Shown here in pieces: positions 25,791 through 35,506 of a stretch of DNA of 64,000 nucleotides. The stretch is from Candidatus Acidianus copahuensis (GTDB taxonomy: Archaea > Thermoproteota > Thermoprotei_A > Sulfolobales > Sulfolobaceae). The stretch covers positions 4,151 through 68,150 of the forward strand of contig NZ_JFZT01000035.1 of the NCBI RefSeq assembly GCF_000632495.1. Direction: 5' to 3'. The translations under genes were made by a program, and so were the position numbers. The notes beneath the pieces are model-generated. The model searched no databases. It worked only from the letters and a program-made list of their open reading frames with translations, and was not told where the DNA came from. Within the stretch, counting starts at the first letter, position 1, and each line of letters starts with the position of its first letter.

Positions 25791-27164
25791 TTATGAAACA
25801 GTTTCACCTCCTATTTTCCTCTCCGAGATTTCCTCTAACGTTTTACCTTTAGTCTCAGGAGCTAGAAGAATAGAGAGAATTAAACCAGCAAAACATGCAA
25901 AAATAATTATAGATAACTCGTCAAAAGATGGTAGAGCTGGAAATATCAATCCCGTTATAACTCCTCCTAACCTTCCTATTCCTTGCTTCCATCCCTCCGC
26001 CGTAGCCCTAATTTTTGTTGGAAATAACTCTGGCGAGTAAACCATATGAAGGCTCGCAGGGCCTATGCCCTGAAACATTGCAAATAGTATAAAGGATAAA
26101 AGCTTCAGAACGTTAAAAGTCGGAGGAGCAAACGTTAAGAATAATATTGTTACTAGCATACCAGCCCATCCTGTTATTGTTGAATTTCTTCTTCCAAACG
26201 AATCAATAATTAAAATGCATATTATATCCCCAACAACGAATAATGACCAATATAATATTGAGCCTATAAGCCCAGATTCTCCAAAGGAAGCCAGAATTGA
26301 TGGACCATATATTGTCGAATCAATAAAGGCTATTGCGAAAAAGAAGTAAAACAGACCAATAAATATAGCCCATTTTGTGTATTTTGTGAGAAGATCTTTA
26401 TAATATTTAGAAGATTCTTCTTCAAGTTTCGCATCCATTATTAACTTTTTTGTTTCCGTTGAAACTTGTGAATTAGTGACTTTTTCGATAACTTTTATTG
26501 CTTCTTCTTTTTTTCCATGCTCTAATAGCCATCTAGGAGATTCAGGTGTTCTATATCTTGCTATTATGGCTATTATTGCAGGTATTGCAGCTGATATTAA
26601 CATATATCTCCATGCTATTGTACTTCCTAAAGGTAGGAGGGAATAGCCAACCAGTGCTGCTACAATTCCGGCAATATTGAAAAACGTTATATTCATCACC
26701 AAGAATTTTCCTCTTGGTTTTACCGGAGTAAACTCGCTGAGATAGGAGGTTGCAATAGGATAATCCAAACCAATGCCTATTCCAACCAGAAATCTAGCGA
26801 AAATTAATTCTATGGCATCGGTAACTAAACCGGATATAATAGCGAAAAATACAAATAATATTAAATCTACAATAAAAATTAATCTTCGACCCAACTTATC
26901 AGTGAAATAGCCGGAAATTAATGCCCCTATAAGATTTCCTATTATGACGGAGATGCCTATAAGTCCTAAAGTAAATGGTTGATTCTGTAGTCCAAAGGCT
27001 TCCTTTATTCCAGCTAAACCAAATGAAATTATAATTATATTATATCCATCTACAAATATTCCACTTCCAGTGAGAAGAAGCATCTTATAATTGAACCACC
27101 TTGATTTTCCCCAGTTTAGGTTCTTGAATAATTCGTCCTTAAGTTCTTCCCAGGACTTTGACAT
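25791..27164 (-). CDS. MFS transporter, sugar-porter-like
   Basis: A 457-residue protein with 12 predicted membrane segments. It has DKLGRRLIFIVDLILF (loop 2-3 motif), ARFLVGIGIGLDYPIATSYLSEFTP (TM4 and the central PxxxxE motif), a long acidic central loop after TPESPRWLLEHGK, the second-half DSFGRR motif, and PETKGKTLEEI at the C-terminus. These are hallmarks of the sugar-porter/phosphate-symporter group. It probably imports the sugar acid handled by the neighbouring dehydratases. It has its own promoter with an operator candidate at 27199. Confidence 0.87.
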   Translation of the reverse strand: MSKSWEELKDELFKNLNWGKSRWFNYKMLLLTGSGIFVDGYNIIIISFGLAGIKEAFGLQNQPFTLGLIGISVIIGNLIGALISGYFTDKLGRRLIFIVDLILFVFFAIISGLVTDAIELIFARFLVGIGIGLDYPIATSYLSEFTPVKPRGKFLVMNITFFNIAGIVAALVGYSLLPLGSTIAWRYMLISAAIPAIIAIIARYRTPESPRWLLEHGKKEEAIKVIEKVTNSQVSTETKKLIMDAKLEEESSKYYKDLLTKYTKWAIFIGLFYFFFAIAFIDSTIYGPSILASFGESGLIGSILYWSLFVVGDIICILIIDSFGRRNSTITGWAGMLVTILFLTFAPPTFNVLKLLSFILFAMFQGIGPASLHMVYSPELFPTKIRATAEGWKQGIGRLGGVITGLIFPALPSFDELSIIIFACFAGLILSILLAPETKGKTLEEISERKIGGETVS

Positions 27165-27198
27165 TTTAAATCATTTGAACACTCTGAATACTGTATAA

Positions 27199-27217
27199 TA
27201 TACTTTTCTGTATACAA
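27199..27217. promoter_or_regulatory. Palindromic operator candidate, MFS promoter
   Basis: TATACTTTTCTGTATACAA, about 35-53 bp before the MFS ATG, matches the site at 25746-25764 in nearly all positions. The pair suggests joint control of transporter and catabolic operon by the nearby GntR regulator. Confidence 0.5.
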
Positions 27218-28496
27218 CCATGTGTATGCAGCAGTTAAGGGGACTGCATGGGAGAGGTTAGATTGATCTCTTCTAATAAATAGAACCTTTTTCAGATAAT
27301 AATACAATTTTACAATAGTGTGCTAGTTTAGATCTTATATTGATAAACAGATAATGGGCAAAAATCTCAGTTAGAGTTAAACGTTTGAGGTATATAACAA
27401 TATACAGTCTATATCGGTCTACTTCTATGAAAGGGACAAAAGAACTAAATAAGATGAGTTAAGGCAAATTAGCCATAACTAAGAAAATAGAACAAGAAAC
27501 ACCGACTCTACTTCTAAGTAATCAAAACATCGATGTTCTTTTTTATGTTGCATCAAAGAAATTCTTCAATGGATAAAGCTGTTTTCCCTAAAGGAAAAAT
27601 TAAGATTAAATATCTCTCTCCTGTAACCGCAGGGATAAAATTTAAAGACAGAGATAAGAGGTTTAAAACCTTCTCTACTTTGGTCAAATTCAAGGTTAGG
27701 GTACACTAAGAATCCCAAAATATGGTAAAACACGCTATCATCAGGCTAAACATGTGTGGTAAAATCTTTGTGACTTTAGTTATAGACGGTCATTTGCTTC
27801 CCCGAGTGAAAAATCCAGAAAGGTGTAGGTGTATATAGACTTCACAATACATGAATTATGTTTAATATCCTAGGAGTTACTAAAAGCGACTACAAAGACT
27901 TAAGAGGTTTCCAGTCACTCTCCTTGAAGGTCAATAGATCAAAGAACTTTGAGATAGCAAGAGTGGAGATCGAAATGTCTTTGGGAAGGGTTGTAAATTT
28001 TCATTGTAGCTTGAACCTAGAGAAGGAAATACTAAGCTGAGGACTATGACGTCCAGTCATCGAGGATATTCAAGTGAGAGATTAGTTATGAGGTTTACAA
28101 GGATCTTACTCCCCTAGTTATAGGTTGTTGATTTTCACCATATGATAGATATTCAGATGGCAAATGGAGAAAATATGGAAAGATTTTCAGAGGTTGAACA
28201 GGTATATACATGCAGAGCCTGCTCATTAGCAGTTACGTAAAGGTGAAGCATTTTTCAATAGAGGGCTATCATTTGCAAAAATACGGTTATGCTGCGATCT
28301 CGAATTCTAGACCCCCTTAAATTATTGATAATTTTAAAACACTATTGGCGTTTAAGATAGCCATAAGTTAGAAGACAAACATGATATTGCTGGCTTTCTG
28401 GGTAAAATATAAGCTAAATCTCTCGTCCTAATTTTAAGCAAAGTTCTTTTAGTTAAAGAAATGAAAGAATTTATACTATTCTACATTTATTAGTCT
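27218..28496. other. Long non-coding region with decayed insertion element
   Basis: About 1.3 kb between the divergent MFS gene and the first GH116 gene. Its central part is a tnpB remnant (27560-28080). The stretch 28100-28330 contains broken reading frames (for example YTCRACS) that may be the end of the same element. The last 100 bp are AT-rich promoter-like sequence for the GH116 gene. Confidence 0.55.
27560..28080 (+). pseudogene. Decayed IS605-family tnpB
   Basis: Several frames give TnpB-like segments in the right order: KIKYLSPVTAGIKFKDRDKRF near 27600, VYIDFTIHELCLIS near 27830 (compare the RuvC-I region VGIDxGxxx), then DYKDLRGFQSLSLKVNRSKNF near 27890-27950, which aligns with the KRLQRxLSRKVKGSKNxEKAR segment of TnpB. 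Stops and frameshifts interrupt every frame, so no protein can be made. It is oriented toward the GH116 gene. Confidence 0.55.
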
Positions 28497-30860
28497 ATGC
28501 GCTATGAATTTTCGTATTCTACATCGAGTGGAGTTGCATTAGGAGGCATTGGCTCTGGGAGCATAGAAATAAGAGCTGATGGTCTCTTTTATAATGCGGA
28601 TTTCCTAGGTTTTTGGCAAAAAATCTTCAATCCAGAGGATATTTTCTTCGTAAATAGGACAGGAGATCAACTTAGAATTTTGGCATCAACTCCTTACATT
28701 CACGGATCGACTCCATATGAGATGCCATGGGTCAGACCTGTAGAGAGAATCGTTTATGATGGAGAACCTCCTTTCGCTCATCTAAATTATGGTATAGCAT
28801 CAGCTACTTTTTTATCTCCCACAATACCTCTTGACCTAAAGAGGTCTATTTTTCCTTTATTTTATGGAAACTTTAATTCAGAAGGAGAGATTACTATATT
28901 TATAAAACCGGAATTCCTATTCTCAGTAGAGAAAGGGAAGGACTATATAAAAATAATAACAAAAGAAGGGGAAATAGCTATAAAGAGCCCTAACATGTTA
29001 AATTGCGGCTTAGTCGAGGACATAAGGAAGGCTTATGTAGACTTAAGATTGAAAGGATATGTTGAAGATCAACAAAAAGGAAATTATGTGTTTGTATCCA
29101 TGAGCAAATCCCCAGAATTTACCTTTTCCTGGTATTTTCCTAATTACGAAATAGGAGGAGAAAAGTATAGACGATATTATGCCAAACTGTTTAAGGATTC
29201 AGTTGACGCTTCGGCGTCGTTTTGGGAGGAGAAAGAGGAAATAATTAGCAAGACTGCAAAGTTCCACGACCTAATATACAGCCCAAAAGGAGTAGAACAG
29301 TGGATTGCAGATCTAATAGGATCTCAGATATCCACACTAAAGAAAGTAACAGTCCTTTTAGAGGATGGAGATGTTGCTATTTGGGAAGGTCTATGGGATC
29401 CGTACTTTGGTGGTCCCTTACCTAAAGAACTTAATTTTTTTGGTGAGAGTAATTCAGGCGTTTTTAATACAACTGATCTCTCCTTCTATTATGCTCCAGC
29501 TCTTCTAGCTCTTTATCCAGAACTTTTAGATAACTTGATCTCATGGACATCAAAGTTTCTCCTAAAAGAAAATACTAAGGAACATTTACTTTACTCTTCA
29601 TCTTTCTTGGAGAATTTGATAGAATTGAAGAAGGATATGATTAAGGATCCATCAATACTAGTAGATTTAAACAAGATGGAAGAGGAAATTGCAAAGATAG
29701 TAAAGAAGACAGGAAAAGATCCAGCAGGAAGAGTACCACACTTCTTTATCGCCCCATTTAGAAAAGCAAATGATTATAGAATGCTCGGTAATCAAGTAGA
29801 GTTTCCACTCCAATTACTCCTTCTTTACGCATACACAGGAAAGAGTGTTAAAGAGGATATAATAAAAGTATTTGAGTCAATTAGAAGAACTCAGCTGGGA
29901 GATCTTGGGCTTCCATACCACACTACTCCAGCAGGGTTAGAACAGGAATTTTTCACACAAAAAATATTAGGAACTCAAGAATTCGCATTTCTTAGGGGTT
30001 ACAACTATCCCCCTATAAGTTTCCAAACCTTTGACGGTTGGTCTATGCTTGGTTATTCATCGTATACGTCCATAATGTGGTATTCTATGCTTTTCCTGAT
30101 GCGGAAAATTCTTAATATAGAGGAATATAAGGAAATGGAGGAAAAATCTAAGGAATCATTAAAACAATTGTGGAATGGTAAATACTACGATCTATGGTAT
30201 GAACCCATTACGGGAATAAGGGATACAGCTAGCAATATTGCCCAAGTTATGGGCTTTTGGTATTGTAGACTAATGGGATATGAAATGGGGGAAGAAGATG
30301 TACTTAAGGCAATTGTAAAGAATAACCTGATAAAGGGAGAAGGAACTGTTAATGGAATTTATCCAGGTGAAGTCAGACCCTCATTCTCAGAAAGTAGGAA
30401 GTATAAAAACAATACTGGTTTCCCATTTATCGGTGGACCTGATGTTCCGTGGGGCGGTATGGAGTTAGCGCTTGCTTCTCACTTATTATACGCGGGCATG
30501 AGAGAGGAAGCTGAGAAAGTCTTGAAGGAGATTTATGAAAGATATAAACTTGCAGGTATGTTTTGGAAACACGTGGAGTGGGGTTCCTATTACAGCAGAA
30601 ACTTAGATGCTATAACTCTAATATGGGGTTACGAGGGCTTATCTTATAATAAAGAGAGAAAAAGCCTAAAAATCAAGGGAATGTGGCCGATGGAGTGGAT
30701 TTTTATGCTTCCATCAGCTTGGGGAAAGATTAGTATTGAAGAGTGCTTAACTCTCGAAATAGAGGATGGATATCTTGAAATCTCAGAGGTTGAATTCAAA
30801 GGAAGATCGATCAAGTTGGAAAAAGAACTAACAAAAGGAGATAAAGAAAAAATTTGTTAA
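28497..30860 (+). CDS. GH116 glycosidase (GBA2-like), 787-residue type
   Basis: A 787-residue protein of family GH116. The N-terminal GVALGGIGSGSIEIRADG is the GBA2_N signature, followed by a beta-rich domain to about residue 240 and a helical (alpha/alpha)6 catalytic domain. By alignment of NTTDLSFYYAPALL with the GBA2 segment after the nucleophile, E297 in AIWEGLW is the likely nucleophile and D513 in TFDGWSMLG the acid/base. The related S. solfataricus enzyme of this length class is reported as a beta-glucosidase/beta-N-acetylglucosaminidase; activity here is inferred. No signal peptide is visible, so it is probably cytoplasmic. A paralogue lies at 49349, sharing an exact 123-bp block. Its end overlaps the convergent lactonase gene by 4 bp. 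Confidence 0.87.
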   Translation: MRYEFSYSTSSGVALGGIGSGSIEIRADGLFYNADFLGFWQKIFNPEDIFFVNRTGDQLRILASTPYIHGSTPYEMPWVRPVERIVYDGEPPFAHLNYGIASATFLSPTIPLDLKRSIFPLFYGNFNSEGEITIFIKPEFLFSVEKGKDYIKIITKEGEIAIKSPNMLNCGLVEDIRKAYVDLRLKGYVEDQQKGNYVFVSMSKSPEFTFSWYFPNYEIGGEKYRRYYAKLFKDSVDASASFWEEKEEIISKTAKFHDLIYSPKGVEQWIADLIGSQISTLKKVTVLLEDGDVAIWEGLWDPYFGGPLPKELNFFGESNSGVFNTTDLSFYYAPALLALYPELLDNLISWTSKFLLKENTKEHLLYSSSFLENLIELKKDMIKDPSILVDLNKMEEEIAKIVKKTGKDPAGRVPHFFIAPFRKANDYRMLGNQVEFPLQLLLLYAYTGKSVKEDIIKVFESIRRTQLGDLGLPYHTTPAGLEQEFFTQKILGTQEFAFLRGYNYPPISFQTFDGWSMLGYSSYTSIMWYSMLFLMRKILNIEEYKEMEEKSKESLKQLWNGKYYDLWYEPITGIRDTASNIAQVMGFWYCRLMGYEMGEEDVLKAIVKNNLIKGEGTVNGIYPGEVRPSFSESRKYKNNTGFPFIGGPDVPWGGMELALASHLLYAGMREEAEKVLKEIYERYKLAGMFWKHVEWGSYYSRNLDAITLIWGYEGLSYNKERKSLKIKGMWPMEWIFMLPSAWGKISIEECLTLEIEDGYLEISEVEFKGRSIKLEKELTKGDKEKIC
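30477..30599 (+). repeat. 123-bp block identical to 51329-51451 (gene-conversion tract)
   Basis: Every base from 30477 to 30599 equals 51329-51451, with mismatches starting immediately on both sides. It encodes SHLLYAGMREEAEKVLKEIY and the next 21 residues. The rest of the two genes is diverged at protein and silent sites, so common descent alone does not explain it. Confidence 0.92.
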
Positions 30861-31687
30861 TGAAACTTGAAACCCTCTAATCCCCTAACTTTCACTTTTC
30901 CCATTAAAAGATATCCTCCATCTTCACCAGCTGTCGTAATGTAAACTATATCAAGATCCTTCCCACCAAACGTAATAGAGGTAGTATATCTAAACCCGGT
31001 CCTAATTTCTTCAACCTTAACTCCTGTTGGCGACCATCGACTGACCTTACCTCCTCCCCAATGAGCAATCCACAAAAATCCTTCTTCGTCCACGCTCATA
31101 CCATCTGGATTTCCAGGTTCATTTGCAAAATCTATTAAGATATCTCGATTATAAATATCTCCTTTATTGATATCAAAGTCAAATGAGTACACCTTCCTTG
31201 TTGGACTATCAATCAAATACATCTTATCCCAATCAGGACTCCAACCTAAACCGTTAGATACTCTTAGTCCTGTAAGTATCTTCGTTAACTTTGTTCCTTC
31301 GAGTTTATAAAGACTGCCTAAAGGTTCCCTTCTTTCGTTCATAGTGCCAGCCCAATACCTCCCTAGTTTATCGCATTTTCCATCGTTGAATCTGTTATCG
31401 TCAGTTTCATTTATTTTAATTATTTCATCAACTTTTCCTTCTTTTACGTAAACTGTCGAGAATGAGTGTTTTACAGTAGCTATAACTCTCTCACTATCTA
31501 TTACACAAAGAGATGATACCATATCATTTAAGGAGACTATATTTTCCCTTTCATTCTCGTCAAGGTAAAGTATTTTTTTCCCGAGAATATCTACCCAGTA
31601 AATTCTATTGTTTTCCTCATCATATGTAGGTCCCTCACCTAAAACTGCTTTGTATTTTGAGACTATTTTAAGATTTACACCACTCAT
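30857..31687 (-). CDS. SMP-30/gluconolactonase family lactonase
   Basis: A 276-residue six-bladed propeller of the SMP-30/regucalcin family. GEGPTYDEENNRIYWVDI at residues about 17-34 carries the first metal glutamate; RFNDGKCDKLGRYWAGTM supplies the asparagine and the substrate loop, SNGLGWSPDWDKMYLIDS the second asparagine, and NPDGMSVDEEGFLWIAHW the metal aspartate. It hydrolyses a sugar lactone to the aldonate. It lies one base after the SDR gene on the same strand, so the two probably act in sequence: sugar dehydrogenase, then lactonase. Confidence 0.87.
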   Translation of the reverse strand: MSGVNLKIVSKYKAVLGEGPTYDEENNRIYWVDILGKKILYLDENERENIVSLNDMVSSLCVIDSERVIATVKHSFSTVYVKEGKVDEIIKINETDDNRFNDGKCDKLGRYWAGTMNERREPLGSLYKLEGTKLTKILTGLRVSNGLGWSPDWDKMYLIDSPTRKVYSFDFDINKGDIYNRDILIDFANEPGNPDGMSVDEEGFLWIAHWGGGKVSRWSPTGVKVEEIRTGFRYTTSITFGGKDLDIVYITTAGEDGGYLLMGKVKVRGLEGFKFH

Positions 31688-31688
31688 G

Positions 31689-32453
31689 TTAGACTTCCCC
31701 AGAGGAGATCTCTACTGGATCTGGTCTCCTACTTATTAGTCTTCCTCCGTCAACTATTACTTCACTTCCCGTTATAAAGGTATTGAGATCTGAGGAAAGA
31801 AAGAGTATAACGTTGACTATTTCCCTCATTCTTCCCATCCTTCCAAGCAGAGTTGCCGATCTCTTGTCAAGCGACTCTGGCGGTTCCTCACTCTTTGAAT
31901 ATATAGGCCCTGGTGTTACAGCTATAACTTGGATTCCGTATTTTCCTAGATCAACAGCCATACTTCTTGTCATTCCAAGAAGACCACTCTTAACAGTTAC
32001 ATATGGAAAAGAGGACTCAAGCGGAAAATGGGCTTGAATTGCTGAAATATTTATTATTTTCCCCTTGATACCCTTTTCTATCATTAGCTTGCTAGCCATT
32101 TGTGACAAGAGAAATGGAGAAGTTAGTTCTAGATTAATCATGTAGTTCCATTCTTCGAGTGATGTATCAAGTATGCTATATCTCGAATTTCTAGATGCAT
32201 TATTTATTAGAACGTGAATATCCCCAATCTCCTTTTCATACCAATTAACAAAATCAAGAACTTCCTCCCTCTTTGAGAGATCTACCCTCTTAAAAGTTAT
32301 GTCGTATTTTTCAAGATTCCTTCCGGCAGACTCGTCTCTGCCTAACGTTATAACATTAGCATTCAGAGATTTAAATGCCTTAGATAGTTCAAGACCTATA
32401 CCATGAGTCCCCCCTGAAATGAGGACTTTCTTTCCGCTAAAATTTATATTCAT
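31689..32453 (-). CDS. SDR-family oxidoreductase, likely sugar dehydrogenase
   Basis: About 254 residues from the ATG at 32453 (MNINFSGKKVLISGG), preferred because AGGATT precedes it; an ATG 11 codons upstream is possible. It has the cofactor loop GGTHGIGLE, NNASRN, and the catalytic serine and Y-x-x-x-K (ISAIQAHFPLESSFPYVTVKSGLLG). TPGPIYS and FITGSEVIVDGG complete the family pattern. The arginine-containing segment GRDESAG after strand 2 hints at NADP. Paired with the lactonase it most likely oxidises a free sugar at C1. The substrate could be glucose, xylose, galactose or quinovose-type sugar. Confidence 0.85.
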   Translation of the reverse strand: MNINFSGKKVLISGGTHGIGLELSKAFKSLNANVITLGRDESAGRNLEKYDITFKRVDLSKREEVLDFVNWYEKEIGDIHVLINNASRNSRYSILDTSLEEWNYMINLELTSPFLLSQMASKLMIEKGIKGKIINISAIQAHFPLESSFPYVTVKSGLLGMTRSMAVDLGKYGIQVIAVTPGPIYSKSEEPPESLDKRSATLLGRMGRMREIVNVILFLSSDLNTFITGSEVIVDGGRLISRRPDPVEISSGEV

Positions 32454-32775
32454 AATCCTTTTTGGATGATCAAATTTTAAAATCATTTATTTACGATTCA
32501 GAATCTTCCTCATTTAATTAAAATTAGTTTAAGGGTTTTACGATAAAAAGTAAGATGGAACATGTATACATAATTATATGCGTAAAAATTTCCTTTTTAG
32601 AGGATTAATCCATCTCAGCTACCTTGGAAAAATTCTATAGCTCGTTATAACATTCAATAAATAGTTCAAGGTTTGAATATATTGGATAAGGAGTGAATGT
32701 CCTTCTCAAACAAGTGATTGTATAACGGAAAGCAAATCCACTTATTTTATATATTTCCTTAATGGAGGAGTTTCA

Positions 32776-33969
32776 ATGGCAAATAAAATATTTAAAGTTC
32801 TCTTCCCTTGGGATTTAGGAATAGAAGACACAAAAATTGGCGTTGGTTCTCCATGTTTAGTTTACGATCCAAGAAGGGATTCAGTATGGATGCTTTTTAC
32901 AGGCTGGAAGGATCCTGTAGGACTAAAGAGAGAAGTCTACATTGTCAAGGTAGATAATTCTTTCAATTTAGAAAAAAATACTTTAAGGAAAATAATATCT
33001 TTTGATTTTCCTGAGGTAAGAGAGTACAGTCACAACACCGTTAGATGTATCTATAATGAAGTTAGAGACGAGTTCTTGGTAACCACTAGTCATGGAGAGA
33101 AAATATATCTTTTTGTCTATGATGGAAATTGGAACATAAAGTGGTATAAGGAAATATGGAGGTATTCTAAGGCTAAAGATGCAGGTTTTCCTCTAAAGCC
33201 TGCAGGAGCGTACTGGAACCTCAAAGATGCTTATGCTGTTGCCCCTATTCAAGAACCTGAGGAAGAAGGAATAGAGTTTTTCCTCGTAAAAAACATACAC
33301 TCCAAAGATGTTAAAGTTGAGAACATGGGTATTATTGGAAGATGGGGACGAGCAAATGACGTATTAGATTTCGTAACTATCCCTAGATTTCAAGTCTTTA
33401 TAGAAGAGAATACAAAGCTCAAATGGCTTCCTCACACTTTTATTGGTCCAACACTCGATGAGCTTAGATCGATCAATGATTTCAAGTCGATCTTTATCCT
33501 TGAGGGTTCACTAACTCCCCTTCTTCCTTTTGACGAATCATTTGTTCAGATAGGCCATCCATTCTACACAACTCTCCCAGATGGGAGACCAAAGCTCTTA
33601 CTAGCATCATTCAGGGATACGTGGACTATAAAAGATAGCAGTGATGAAAAGGAAGGGAGAGAAGGGTACTCACATGAGATATGGGGAATCGAAGTTGATT
33701 CAACTATTTTCAATTCAGATTCCTACGGAGAATTGAGAGGAAGAATAAATGAGGATTCTTCTGGGAGATGGATATATTGCCCTAACAGAAGAAAGATTGC
33801 CATTTCTTCGTCCAAAGATTTAAAGATAGAAATGAAAGTGTCATTATCTGATAACGTCGCAGAAGAGATTAAGGCCAACGCTGGAATTAATGTTATCGAT
33901 TCTCCTTTAACGTGGGTGAGAATATCAGGAGAGGGGAACATTTCTGCAACAGTCGTTGCCACAAAATAA
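32776..33969 (+). CDS. Uncharacterised beta-propeller-like protein in the glycan island
   Basis: A 397-residue protein I cannot assign to a named family. Repeating short strands and signatures such as SPCLVYDPRRDSVWMLFTGW, HNTVRCIYNEVRDEFLVTTS, PKLLLASFRDTW and GHPFYTTLPDGRP recall five-bladed propeller glycosidases (GH43/GH130-like) or sugar-binding propellers. Conserved acidic positions could not be verified. There is no signal peptide or membrane segment. GGAGGAG lies directly before the ATG, so it has a leadered transcript unlike many neighbours. It lies between the SDR/lactonase pair and a phosphoesterase, inside the glycan-degradation island, so a glycosidase or phosphorylase role is possible but unproven. 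Confidence 0.6.
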   Translation: MANKIFKVLFPWDLGIEDTKIGVGSPCLVYDPRRDSVWMLFTGWKDPVGLKREVYIVKVDNSFNLEKNTLRKIISFDFPEVREYSHNTVRCIYNEVRDEFLVTTSHGEKIYLFVYDGNWNIKWYKEIWRYSKAKDAGFPLKPAGAYWNLKDAYAVAPIQEPEEEGIEFFLVKNIHSKDVKVENMGIIGRWGRANDVLDFVTIPRFQVFIEENTKLKWLPHTFIGPTLDELRSINDFKSIFILEGSLTPLLPFDESFVQIGHPFYTTLPDGRPKLLLASFRDTWTIKDSSDEKEGREGYSHEIWGIEVDSTIFNSDSYGELRGRINEDSSGRWIYCPNRRKIAISSSKDLKIEMKVSLSDNVAEEIKANAGINVIDSPLTWVRISGEGNISATVVATK

Positions 33970-34605
33970 TCGGTTTATATTTTTACCAAAAAATATATTT
34001 TATTTGAAATTAAATGATTTTCAATTTTTATTAGCTAAGATTATTAGCCTAGCTAGCGTATATATTACGGGAACATAGAGTATGGTAAAGCATAGAAGAA
34101 TTCAAGATAGAGGCATTGAAATGAAGTTAACAAGCCAGATAGGAAATGAAAGAATTAGAACTCAACCATATAGCATTCAGGGATAGGATGATAGACTCAA
34201 GGAAGTTACCTTCCTCGACTACTTCCCTATATATTACTATAAACCTAACAGGAGAAACTAAAAGAACTTTAGAGGGCGTAGGGATAGCACCTAAGGTAGT
34301 TCCCATGAATAGAATACTTCCATGCTATAAGGCTCAGTTACTGCAATGATTTATGATTAAGCATCTCGTATTATGGCTATTCTTAGGTTTATACCAAACT
34401 TGAACCTCGAGTTTGCCCTATGACCTAGAAAATTATTCCCAAAATTCCGTTATTAAAGACAATTAATGATATTCTTTACAAAGCTATTGTAAGGTCAGCG
34501 TTTAGTTGGAACTCTTTTACTTTAAACATCCATTGATTAGGATAATTTAATGGAATATCGTCTTATCGATATAAACTTAAAATATAAAACTCTTAAGTAA
34601 ATCTT
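33970..34605. other. Intergenic region with unassigned broken ORFs
   Basis: 636 bp. A 67-codon ORF at 34146 and fragments in other frames across 34080-34400 look like a decayed coding sequence, possibly a transposase, but no motif is firm enough to name. An AT-rich promoter-like stretch occupies 34540-34600. Confidence 0.45.
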
Positions 34606-35439
34606 ATGGATTACAATAAGGAAATAAATAAGGCATTGAGGGGAAAAATAAAATGGTTAGCGGTGTTTGGGGATATACATGGAGCTCTAGACGAGATGTA
34701 TAAAACGGTTAAAAATATAGAAGAAGCTTTTAGTATTGAGATATCTGCTGTCCTTCAAGTAGGAGATATGGGCACATTCCCAGATCTCTCTAGGTTAGAC
34801 AAGGCTACTATGAGATTCTTTCGTCAGGATTTTTCAGAGGCAGGTGTAGTAGATTACATTAGAGGTGTAAAGACTTCCAGTCATTTGACGATATTTGTGA
34901 GAGGGAACCATGAGGATTTCGATTTCCTAAAGACAAGGAAGAACAGATTTATCGATCCAGATAACATGATATTTCACTTATATGGGGGACCAATAGTCTT
35001 AGGTAATGTTAATATTGCTGGGCTTGGGGGTATAGAGACAAGGGATAGTGGTAGAAAACACGCTGATAACACATGGATGTACATTGATAGTAGGGAGTTA
35101 TCAATGATCGAGAATAAAAAGGTTGACATTCTCCTAACCCACGACGGACCCCAGGGCTACAGTCTATCTCAAAATTTAAGCGCTGGTTCTGAAACAATAT
35201 TACAATTGATTAAGGATCTTAAACCAAGGTTTCACTTTTTCGGGCACTATAGCAGACCATTACCTCCAACTCTCATTGGGAAGACTATAAGTGCATGCCT
35301 AAACTTAGACGAAATAAATGGAATAGAGTTTTATAAAGTCCCTAATAGAGAGGCTACTGTGGGTCTAGTAGATGTAGAGGAATGGAAATTCTACTTATTA
35401 TCTAAGGAATTTGAGTTAATAGATCTAGAAATTGGATAA
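34606..35439 (+). CDS. Metallophosphoesterase (calcineurin-like)
   Basis: A 277-residue calcineurin-like phosphoesterase. The metal ligands are in order: FGDIHGAL (D, H), QVGDMGTF (D), FVRGNHEDF (N, H), LLTHDGPQG (H) and HFFGHYSRP (H-x-H-like end, here GHY). It hydrolyses a phosphoester in the cytoplasm; substrate not deducible. It is a single gene convergent with the GH116 gene at 35507. It may be unrelated to glycan metabolism, or act on a phosphorylated sugar or nucleotide. Confidence 0.82.
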   Translation: MDYNKEINKALRGKIKWLAVFGDIHGALDEMYKTVKNIEEAFSIEISAVLQVGDMGTFPDLSRLDKATMRFFRQDFSEAGVVDYIRGVKTSSHLTIFVRGNHEDFDFLKTRKNRFIDPDNMIFHLYGGPIVLGNVNIAGLGGIETRDSGRKHADNTWMYIDSRELSMIENKKVDILLTHDGPQGYSLSQNLSAGSETILQLIKDLKPRFHFFGHYSRPLPPTLIGKTISACLNLDEINGIEFYKVPNREATVGLVDVEEWKFYLLSKEFELIDLEIG

Positions 35440-35506
35440 AAAAAAGATAATCTATCATTTACCTTGAAAAGTTTAATACTAAGGCTAACTTATAACTAAA
35501 CTAGTC

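Noticed and set aside
32572..32581. ATGTATACAT palindrome between the SDR and propeller-like genes as a third GntR operator
   Set aside because: Only the short core matches; GTATAC hexamers are expected by chance about twenty times in a window of this base composition.
34146..34349. 67-codon ORF as a real gene or a named transposase
   Set aside because: Surrounding frames look broken and no motif is firm enough to assign a family.
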